NCBI GenBank assembly: GCA_947498765.1
Contig: CANMLG010000005.1
Span: 208,500 to 272,499 of the forward strand
Reading direction: 5' to 3'
Length of the DNA: 64,000 nucleotides
Source: an uncultured Aquimarina sp.
GTDB lineage: Bacteria > Bacteroidota > Bacteroidia > Flavobacteriales > Flavobacteriaceae
The position numbers were made by a program, and so were the translations under genes. Below are positions 1 to 6,938 of the stretch, in pieces. Every line of letters begins with the position of its first letter. Positions within the stretch are counted from its first letter, which is position 1. A model generated the notes under the pieces. It ran no database searches. It saw nothing but the letters and a program-made list of their open reading frames with translations, and was not told the DNA's origin.

Positions 1-1
1 C

Positions 2-136
2 GACAAAACCTATTTAATGTTTGAAGGAAGTATTCTAAAATCTGGCATACCTGAGGAGCTGGCAGAAGATGAAACTGTCCGTAGAGTATACCTAGGTCAA
101 AATTTTGAATTACGCAAAAAGAAATTAGAATTTTAG
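2..136 (+). CDS. lptB: LPS export ABC transporter ATP-binding protein LptB, C-terminal end (partial)
   Basis: The gene enters from the left edge; only the last 44 codons are present, in the frame starting at base 2 and ending with TAG at 134-136. The visible peptide contains FEGSILKSG, PEELAEDE and VRRVYLGQNFELRKK, the typical extreme C-terminus of LptB, the cytoplasmic ATPase that drives lipopolysaccharide extraction by LptFG and transport across the periplasm. Walker and signature motifs lie outside the window, so the call rests on the tail alone. A strong hairpin follows 57 bp downstream. It is convergent with the next gene. Confidence 0.85.
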   Translation, partial: DKTYLMFEGSILKSGIPEELAEDETVRRVYLGQNFELRKKKLEF

Positions 137-193
137 ACCAATTTATTGTTATTTTGGTAACAACCTCCAGAAAGATAGATTTACAAAAAGTGA

Positions 194-246
194 ATATTCA
201 TAGAAATATGTTACGATTAAAAACCGTAATATATTTCTATGAATAT
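194..246 (+). terminator. 22-bp stem hairpin between convergent genes
   Basis: Arms 194-215 and 225-246 are complementary over 22 positions, with a 9-nt loop. The only DNA mismatch (G210 against T230) is a permitted G-U pair in a plus-strand RNA. The hairpin lies 57 bp after the lptB stop and 70 bp from the end of the convergent lipoprotein gene. No long T-run follows, so intrinsic termination is likely but not certain; it could also protect 3' ends. Confidence 0.55.
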
Positions 247-315
247 AAATTTATTACAATTTAATAAATGACTATACTAAATAGAACATTTTATTAAAAA
301 AACATCTACCCCGCT

Positions 316-1284
316 TTAGCGACAAGTTGGACAAGGGCGTTCTATCTTTTTAACATCAGACCAACAATTGCCCCTTCTCACTCTGAGTGATATAGAAATT
401 CCTTTTCTAGAAGATGAAACTGGTGTTTTGGAATCATAACCAATACCATTACCAACCCCCATAAATACATCAACTTTAGCTTCTTTAGTCACCAATCTAT
501 TCCTTAACACAAAACCACCATCAATATAACCTACATGACCATTACCCGACACTGTCCATTCATATTCATCAGCAACTGCATCAGTTGTCACTGGATGTAA
601 AACCGCCCAACGAAATTCATTTCTAGCTTTAATATTAGGAAGCGTTTTACAATTAACATTTGGAATTGGGTTTGAAATTGGGTTTGGACTTGACACACCT
701 TCTAAACCTAGCAAAACCCTTACATCAATTACTCCATAATGATGTTGCTCCTTTGTTTGCAACCCAGTTATAATCCTTCCCTTTGGCGCTCTATAACTCA
801 ATATCCTAGTCCCTCTTTTATTATTTGTTACCCAAGGTGTTTTTCTTCCATTTTGACTAATCAATCTTATATCAATTACCCCATATCCATATTGCTCAGA
901 AACTTCGATTCCAGTCGCATAATCATTAGGATTTGAAAAAGAAGCTGTTTTAATAACTCCTCTTCCATTTGTTGTTGTCCATTTAGACCTTTCATTTCTG
1001 TAAATTATCGATGTATTTACAATACCGTAACCTGATTGTTCTCTTACCCTAATTCCAGTAATTTTTTTACTATTAACTAGCTTTGCTGTAGTATTGAAAA
1101 ATCCATTTCTATTTGAAGTCAACCATTTAGAGTATTCAGTAAAAACTCTTAAATTAACATCATTTAAAGTTTGTGTCGACAAGTCTTCTTCTTCATTTAA
1201 AGCTTCTTTTTCACAACTAAAAAGCAACAACACTAATAAAGAAGCAATTACTTTCAAAAATTTAACACTAATACAATTTTTCAT
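316..1284 (-). CDS. Lipoprotein with three internal ~48-residue repeats, function unknown
   Basis: This 322-residue protein starts with a hydrophobic signal and a lipobox ending LLFSC near residue 24, so it is predicted to be an exported lipoprotein. Residues about 45-195 hold three imperfect repeats. Each has a W(L/T/V)T-N segment followed by an ATGIEVSEQ-like stretch and a core of the form YG(I/V)(I/V)(D/N)(I/V)R. The C-terminal 110 residues are a separate region with four cysteines (CK at its start, then NCW and CPTC). I do not recognise the family. The repeat pattern suggests a small beta-rich, possibly lectin-like fold, but that is inference. It is monocistronic and divergent from the next gene. 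Confidence 0.75.
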   Translation of the reverse strand: MKNCISVKFLKVIASLLVLLLFSCEKEALNEEEDLSTQTLNDVNLRVFTEYSKWLTSNRNGFFNTTAKLVNSKKITGIRVREQSGYGIVNTSIIYRNERSKWTTTNGRGVIKTASFSNPNDYATGIEVSEQYGYGVIDIRLISQNGRKTPWVTNNKRGTRILSYRAPKGRIITGLQTKEQHHYGVIDVRVLLGLEGVSSPNPISNPIPNVNCKTLPNIKARNEFRWAVLHPVTTDAVADEYEWTVSGNGHVGYIDGGFVLRNRLVTKEAKVDVFMGVGNGIGYDSKTPVSSSRKGISISLRVRRGNCWSDVKKIERPCPTCR

Positions 1285-1598
1285 TTCACTAAAATTTTAA
1301 GTTAGAATTTAATAATGAGCAATTTATAAAGGCAATTCATAACAAAAACCCCTATTTTCAGTGAAATAATATTTATTTAATTAAACTTACTAGAATTCCA
1401 AAATTTAGATCATTAGACCGCAACACTTAAAAAAAAGACTAATAGACCACTTAGAAACGACACCCTACTAATAAATTTCATCTTCTTAAATTTTCAATAT
1501 TATATTCCTTCTGTATTATCAGAACAATGTTCCTGTAACAATAGCGTTTCTATAAAGTTTTAATTAGTAAATTCGCTCAACTAAATTTAGCTAATTTC
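1285..1598. other. Divergent intergenic region, 314 bp
   Basis: This AT-rich spacer separates the start of the lipoprotein gene (minus) and the DUF2723 gene (plus). It must carry both promoters, but I find no perfect TAnnTTTG box on either strand; the closest is TAAATTCG at about 1567 on the plus strand. No hairpin, repeat or hidden small gene stands out. Confidence 0.5.
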
Positions 1599-4500
1599 AT
1601 GAAAGCTTTTGATTTCAAAAAATGGAACATTATTATTGGATGGGTTGTATTTATCATTGCATTCGCCACCTATAGCCTAACAGTAGAGCCTACGGCCAGT
1701 TTTTGGGACGCGGGAGAATACATTTCCACCTCATCAAAGTTACAAGTCGGACATCCACCTGGAGCTCCCTTATACCAAATGCTGGGTGCTTTTTTTTCTG
1801 TTTTTAGTCCAGACAAAGCACATATTGCATTAATGGTAAATATGATGTCGGTTTTTGCATCAGCCTTTACCATTCTTTTTATGTTTTGGTCCATAACTTA
1901 TTTGTTAAAAAAGTTAGTTTCACAAATTTCAAAAAAAGAATACACACTTTCCGAACAATACATGATTTTAGGAAGTGCTGCTATTGGTGCTTTAACATTT
2001 ACTTTTACAGATAGTTTTTGGTTTAATGCAGTTGAAGCCGAAGTATATGCTATGGCATCCTGTATTATGTCCATTTTATTCTACCTAGGCCTGCGTTGGG
2101 AAAACGATATGCACACCTCTAGAGGCAATAAATGGTTGATACTACTTGCCTTTGTTATTGGATTATCCTTCGGAGTGCACTTTATGGGATTATTAACCAT
2201 ACCAGCCATTGGATTTTTATATTATTTTAAAAACTACAAAGTAACATTAAAAAGTTTTATAATAGCTAATGCCTCTGTGGTTGCTGTTTTAATGTTTATT
2301 TTTAAATTACTGCTTCCTTACAGTCTTTCTTTTTTTGGTGTTGCCGAAGTATTTTTTGTAAACACCATAGGACTCCCTTTTAACTCGGGAACCATTATTG
2401 TTGGATTACTTGCTATTACTATTTTTTATTTTGGATTAAAATATACACGTTCAAAAGGCTATATTCAATTAAACACATTAATCCTTTGTGTCGTCTTTAT
2501 TTTTATAGGATTCTCTAGCTGGTTAATGCTACCTATTAGAGCTAATGCCGGAACCGTAATTAATGAAAACAACCCTAATAATGCCCGTGAATTACTTGCT
2601 TATTATAACCGAGAACAATACCAAGAAACTCATCTTTTTTACGGACCTCAATTTACCGAAATATACGGAGGCCTTGACCCAGTAAATCCTTATTATGACG
2701 GCAAACCTAAATACGAGAAAGATTTAAAAAAAGGGAAATATATTATTGTAAATAAATACAAAAACGCTCAACAAAATTTTGAAGACAAGCATAAAGCCAT
2801 ACTTCCTAGAATGTGGAGTAGCGAAAATGCTGAAAATTATTTACGCTTTACTGGCCCTTTAAAATTTACTATCAAAAAAGAATATGCTAAAGATAAAGAT
2901 TTACGTAGAGTAGTTGGTGAATTCAAAAAAGACTTTAACAGCAAGCGTATTGGTCTAGAAGAATATTCGAAATTTTTAAGTCAATTTAGTGACTATATTA
3001 ATGTTGAAAAACCTTCATTATTTGCAAACTTGGGATATATGTTTGAATACCAATTCGGATACATGTATTGGCGTTACTTTATGTGGAATTTTGTTGGAAG
3101 ACAAAATGATAATCAAGGAAAATACACAGACACAGATGGCAACTGGATTAGTGGAATTAAGTCTTTGGATGCATTAAGAATTGGAAATCAAGACTTTTTA
3201 ACCTCTGATGATTTAAAAAACAAAGCTAGAAACACCTATTATTTCATCCCTTTATTAATTGGATTATTTGGCTTTATATTTCAATTTCAAAATGATAAAA
3301 AGAATTTTTGGGTATTATTGCTTTTCTTTTTATACACAGGTTTAGCCTTAAAAATTTACTTAAATGAGCGCCCTTTTGAACCAAGAGAACGTGATTATGC
3401 TTTGGTAGGCTCTTTCTATGTGTTTGCCATTTGGATTGGATTTGGAGCTTATGCTATTTTTAATAGTGTTAAAAAATTCATTTCGGCAAAAGCTGCCGTA
3501 CCAACTGTATTTGCCATTACGTTATTAGGATCACCAGTATTATTAGCTTCTCAAAACTGGGATGACCATGACCGATCTGACCGATACACCGCTCAGGCAA
3601 TGGCTAAAATGTATTTAGATTCTTGCCAAGAAAACGCTATCCTATATACTATTGGCGATAATGACACCTTTGCCCTTTGGTACGCACAAGATATTGAAGA
3701 ATATCGTACTGATGTTAGAACCATAAACACTAGTTTATTTGCTACCGATTGGTATATTGATCAAATGAAGTGTGCCGCTTACAAAAGTGCTCCTATCCCA
3801 TCTCAATTACCTCATAAATTTTACCGTTGGGGAAATAATGATGTCATCTTTTTTAGGCAGGCAACTGAGGATACTCTAGACATTAAAACATGGTTAGATT
3901 TTATTGAAAGTGATGATAAACGCACACAAGCCGAATTACAAAGTGGTGCCTTTACAAATACATTCCCCTCAAAACATATACGTATTCCTGTTGACAAAGA
4001 AAAAGTACTACGCAATGGTATTGTTGCTCCTGAGGATGCTCATTTAATTGTAGATCATATCGACATTAGCATTAAAGATGAAATCTTAACCAAAAACAGG
4101 CTTCTCATGCTAGATCTGCTAGCTAATAATAACTGGGAACGCCCTATCTATTTTACTGGCGGAAGTTTTGGTGATGATGATTATTTATGGATGAAGGATT
4201 ATTTACAACTTACTGGATTAACCTATAAATTAGTCCCAATACGCACACCTTTAGACAAGAATAATCCATTTGATATGGGCCGTATTAACACCGATCAGTT
4301 ATATGAAAATGTAATGAAATGGGATTGGGGTAATGGAGATAGTCCCGATATTTATCACGATCCTGAAACTCGTAAAAATGCTATTACTTACAGAAGTACT
4401 TTAGCACGTTTATTTGAAAATTTAATTAAAGAAGGTAAAAAAGGAAAAGCTAAAGATATTATTGAATTAGGTGTAACCAAACTCCCTATTGAATTTTATG

Positions 4501-4883
4501 AATACTATACCCTTGTTGAGCCTTACGTTAGTGGCTACTACCAAGTTGGAGAAAAAGAAAAAGCACGAGAACTATGGCAAAAATTAGCTCAAAAATATCA
4601 AGAAAAACTAGCCTATTTTGCTAGTCTTAATATAGAAAGACAATACAAAAGCGCTGAAGATATCATAACGCAGGTTGAGCGTTACCGTGCAGTTGTTGAT
4701 TTATTACTAATAAACAACGATACAGAAATCCTTAAAGAAAAGGCTGCTGAATTCAATAGCTTCCTTGAATTGTTTTCTAATTTTTACGACAAAGATGAGG
4801 CTTATGATGCCAATAAAGAAGAGACAAGTTCACCTTTAAACGACACATCCAAACTAATTGAAGATAGCACAATTATAGAATAA
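1599..4883 (+). CDS. DUF2723 polytopic membrane protein (GT-C / PMT-like glycosyltransferase family)
   Basis: This 1094-residue protein has about a dozen transmembrane segments in the N-terminal 680 residues and a large soluble C-terminal part. Residues 30-60 contain EPTASFWDAGEYI followed by GHPPGAPLYQ. This is the signature of DUF2723, a family related to protein O-mannosyltransferases and other GT-C enzymes that use lipid-linked sugars. The acidic pair D37/E40 sits where the first-loop catalytic acid of GT-C enzymes is expected. The C-terminal region has TPR-like helices. The family is near-universal in Bacteroidota. A glycan-transfer role on exported proteins is an inference from family membership. 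The gene stands alone and is followed by a terminator. Confidence 0.8.
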   Translation: MKAFDFKKWNIIIGWVVFIIAFATYSLTVEPTASFWDAGEYISTSSKLQVGHPPGAPLYQMLGAFFSVFSPDKAHIALMVNMMSVFASAFTILFMFWSITYLLKKLVSQISKKEYTLSEQYMILGSAAIGALTFTFTDSFWFNAVEAEVYAMASCIMSILFYLGLRWENDMHTSRGNKWLILLAFVIGLSFGVHFMGLLTIPAIGFLYYFKNYKVTLKSFIIANASVVAVLMFIFKLLLPYSLSFFGVAEVFFVNTIGLPFNSGTIIVGLLAITIFYFGLKYTRSKGYIQLNTLILCVVFIFIGFSSWLMLPIRANAGTVINENNPNNARELLAYYNREQYQETHLFYGPQFTEIYGGLDPVNPYYDGKPKYEKDLKKGKYIIVNKYKNAQQNFEDKHKAILPRMWSSENAENYLRFTGPLKFTIKKEYAKDKDLRRVVGEFKKDFNSKRIGLEEYSKFLSQFSDYINVEKPSLFANLGYMFEYQFGYMYWRYFMWNFVGRQNDNQGKYTDTDGNWISGIKSLDALRIGNQDFLTSDDLKNKARNTYYFIPLLIGLFGFIFQFQNDKKNFWVLLLFFLYTGLALKIYLNERPFEPRERDYALVGSFYVFAIWIGFGAYAIFNSVKKFISAKAAVPTVFAITLLGSPVLLASQNWDDHDRSDRYTAQAMAKMYLDSCQENAILYTIGDNDTFALWYAQDIEEYRTDVRTINTSLFATDWYIDQMKCAAYKSAPIPSQLPHKFYRWGNNDVIFFRQATEDTLDIKTWLDFIESDDKRTQAELQSGAFTNTFPSKHIRIPVDKEKVLRNGIVAPEDAHLIVDHIDISIKDEILTKNRLLMLDLLANNNWERPIYFTGGSFGDDDYLWMKDYLQLTGLTYKLVPIRTPLDKNNPFDMGRINTDQLYENVMKWDWGNGDSPDIYHDPETRKNAITYRSTLARLFENLIKEGKKGKAKDIIELGVTKLPIEFYEYYTLVEPYVSGYYQVGEKEKARELWQKLAQKYQEKLAYFASLNIERQYKSAEDIITQVERYRAVVDLLLINNDTEILKEKAAEFNSFLELFSNFYDKDEAYDANKEETSSPLNDTSKLIEDSTIIE

Positions 4884-4918
4884 AGTTTTATCTCAAAAAA
4901 CTAGTATTAACTTTTATT

Positions 4919-4963
4919 AAAATAGCCTTCTGTAAAGTGAATTTATGGGAGGCTATTTTTATT
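4919..4963 (+). terminator. Rho-independent terminator after the DUF2723 gene
   Basis: Arms 4919-4928 (AAAATAGCCT) and 4950-4959 (AGGCTATTTT) form a 10-bp stem followed by further T residues. It lies 36 bp after the stop codon and ends just before the convergent thioredoxin-like gene. Confidence 0.75.
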
Positions 4964-4985
4964 CAATTATAGACATTAAAAAAAA

Positions 4986-5282
4986 TTAAACATACCTTGA
5001 CATCAAAGCAATAAGAGTATTGGCATCTTGCTCTCCATTCTCGCGCCAAACCATTTTTCCATTTTTGTAAATCATTAATGTTGGCACACCGTTTACTCGT
5101 AAAGCACTTGCTAAATCTTCATTTTTATCAACATTAATTTTAATCACCTTCCCTTTATCTCCAATAGCCGCTGCTACATCTCTCAATACAGGATGCATTG
5201 CTTTTGACGCCTCACTCCAATCGGTAAAAAAATCAAGTAACACTGGTGACGAAATATCTATTAAATCTCCAAATTTTGACAT
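4986..5282 (-). CDS. Thioredoxin-like protein lacking both active-site cysteines
   Basis: The 98-residue protein covers a full thioredoxin fold: the beta-strand LLDFFTDW, the helix KAMHPVLRDV, the cis-proline loop NGVPTLMIY (P67) and the terminal strand and helix. Where thioredoxins have WCGPC this protein reads WSEAS (residues 22-26). Both redox cysteines are replaced by serine, confirmed at codon level (agt and tca), and there is no other cysteine. It cannot perform thiol-disulfide exchange in the normal way and is more likely a binding or chaperone-like protein. It is monocistronic, with a possible TATATTTA -7 element upstream on the minus strand. Confidence 0.85.
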   Translation of the reverse strand: MSKFGDLIDISSPVLLDFFTDWSEASKAMHPVLRDVAAAIGDKGKVIKINVDKNEDLASALRVNGVPTLMIYKNGKMVWRENGEQDANTLIALMSRYV

Positions 5283-5420
5283 TATTTCGCATTAATTTAA
5301 TTAATCTTGTAAATATAATATTTTTTCATGAAGCATCAATATAACTGGCTTAAGCCTATTTACGCTTCAAATATCAACGAACTAACAATTAAAATATTAT
5401 GCTTTAACCATTATTTGTGA

Positions 5421-6629
5421 TTAAGACTTTTGCTTTAATTCCAAAACACTAATTTCGGGCCAAATTCCAACCCTTCCAGGAAAGGCATGAAACCCAAAAC
5501 CTCTATTAACATTAATATATCGATCTGCATGACTATAAATACCCGCCCATTGTTTATATACATATTGTATAGGACTCCATTTAAAAACACCTGGTATTTC
5601 AATTCCAAATTGCAAACCATGTGTATGTCCGCTTAATGTTAATTGATAATTTAATGGATGCTCCTTAACCTCATACTCCCAATGCGAAGGATCATGACTC
5701 ATTAATACTTTAAAATCTTTTTTAGTAATTCCTATTGATGCTTTACTTAAATCTCCCGCCTTTTTAAAACTCTTTCCCCAATTCTCTACACCTATTAATT
5801 CAATTCGACTTCCCTCTTTTTCAATACTTCTATTTTCATTACACAACAAATCAAAATTAACCTTCTTGTGCAGTCCTTTTATGTTTTCAAAATTAGCTTG
5901 CTTTTCTTTATTTGAAGGCCAAGTAACATATTCCCCATAATCATGATTTCCAAGTACAGAAAATTTTCCGTATGTAAATTCTTTCAAATTATTAAATGTT
6001 GCTATCCATGGATGAAATTCTTCCGCTTTTGTATTTACAATATCCCCCGTAAACAAAAACAAATCAGCTTCTTGTTTATTTATTAAATCTACCGCATATT
6101 TTATTTTATCGGCGTTATCAAAACTACCAGAATGCAAATCTGATATTTGCAAAATTTTAAAACCATCAAAAGCTTTCGGCAAGTCTGCAAAAAAAAGTTG
6201 CTTTTTTATTACTTTAAAATTATACTTCCCCTTCCACAAACCATGAATAATTCCTAACAGAGGTAATCCAGCAATACCAAGACCTAATTGCCCTATAAAT
6301 TTACGTCTACTCACAATCTCTTCAGCAGAAGCGTTACCATTAAATACTAATAACAACAAATGGCTCACCAACAAAAATGCAATAACGATCAATTTAGGCA
6401 CTATATGCAACACCATAAAGCCTACCCCCCAATAAAAACTATGGCTTGTTCCTGCCGACCTATCAAAAGAGGTTATTTGATAAACAAAAAAAACATAAGC
6501 AAACAAACTATAAATCTGTATTCCTAATATTAAAAAAGGGTTTATTTTAAACACCTTTATTGCCAGTAGAGAAAAACTAAGCTCCAATACCAAAAAAACA
6601 CTCGCTAACATTATTAAAAATTTCATCAT
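5421..6629 (-). CDS. Membrane-anchored calcineurin-like metallophosphoesterase
   Basis: This 402-residue protein has about four N-terminal membrane helices (residues 1-97), a short RRKF sequence at 108-111 followed by a hydrophobic stretch (to about 130), then a metallophosphoesterase domain. All metal-binding motifs are visible: D164-x-H166 (SDLHSG), GD196 (FTGDIV), GNHD at 227-230, H312 (MSHDP) and GHTHG at 334-338. This is the YkuE-like family, whose members hydrolyse phosphomono- or diesters; the substrate here is unknown. Topology suggests the catalytic domain is outside the cytoplasm. The RRKF segment resembles a twin-arginine motif but sits internally, so Tat export is doubtful. The gene appears monocistronic. 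Confidence 0.85.
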   Translation of the reverse strand: MMKFLIMLASVFLVLELSFSLLAIKVFKINPFLILGIQIYSLFAYVFFVYQITSFDRSAGTSHSFYWGVGFMVLHIVPKLIVIAFLLVSHLLLLVFNGNASAEEIVSRRKFIGQLGLGIAGLPLLGIIHGLWKGKYNFKVIKKQLFFADLPKAFDGFKILQISDLHSGSFDNADKIKYAVDLINKQEADLFLFTGDIVNTKAEEFHPWIATFNNLKEFTYGKFSVLGNHDYGEYVTWPSNKEKQANFENIKGLHKKVNFDLLCNENRSIEKEGSRIELIGVENWGKSFKKAGDLSKASIGITKKDFKVLMSHDPSHWEYEVKEHPLNYQLTLSGHTHGLQFGIEIPGVFKWSPIQYVYKQWAGIYSHADRYINVNRGFGFHAFPGRVGIWPEISVLELKQKS

Positions 6630-6938
6630 AAATATTATTTCTTATTTCCTCACTTGCTACACAATAGAACAAGCTTTGCGGAGTTATAGTACACAAGTTA
6701 TTTCAAGACTGCTAAAAAAAGATAATTTTTGAAAAAAAACGGCAAAAATGTTAAATAAAGTAGTATATTTAACATGCTTTTTGAGAATACTTTAGTTAAA
6801 AAACTAAAACGATATATAAGGCATTGATAACTAGTTGTTATCAATTTTATTTTGGGGCGAAATGCTGTCATTTATGGCAGCATTTCTTTTTTTAATGTAT
6901 CTTCAATCCCTCAAAGTTAACTCCTGTATTTTTTTAAG
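6630..6938. other. Intergenic region upstream of polA with three stem-loops
   Basis: This 309-bp spacer carries three successive inverted repeats on the side nearest polA. They are at 6791-6797/6802-6808, 6824-6831/6837-6844 (TTGATAAC/GTTATCAA), and a strong terminator-like hairpin at 6859-6886. No coding sequence is apparent. The gene to the left is transcribed away from this region, so the structures belong either to a polA leader or to a small plus-strand RNA. Confidence 0.55.
6859..6893 (+). terminator. Intrinsic terminator with no upstream plus-strand gene
   Basis: Arms 6859-6870 and 6875-6886 form a stem of GAAATGCTG paired with CAGCATTTC plus three extra pairs, one of them a wobble, and are followed by seven T residues (6887-6893). 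Its polarity is plus. No plus-strand gene precedes it, and polA starts 46 bp later, so it would end a short leader or sRNA. Confidence 0.7.

Noticed and set aside
108..111. Tat signal in the metallophosphoesterase (RRKF, residue positions given)
   Set aside because: The motif follows four membrane helices and is internal, so it is not an N-terminal Tat signal.
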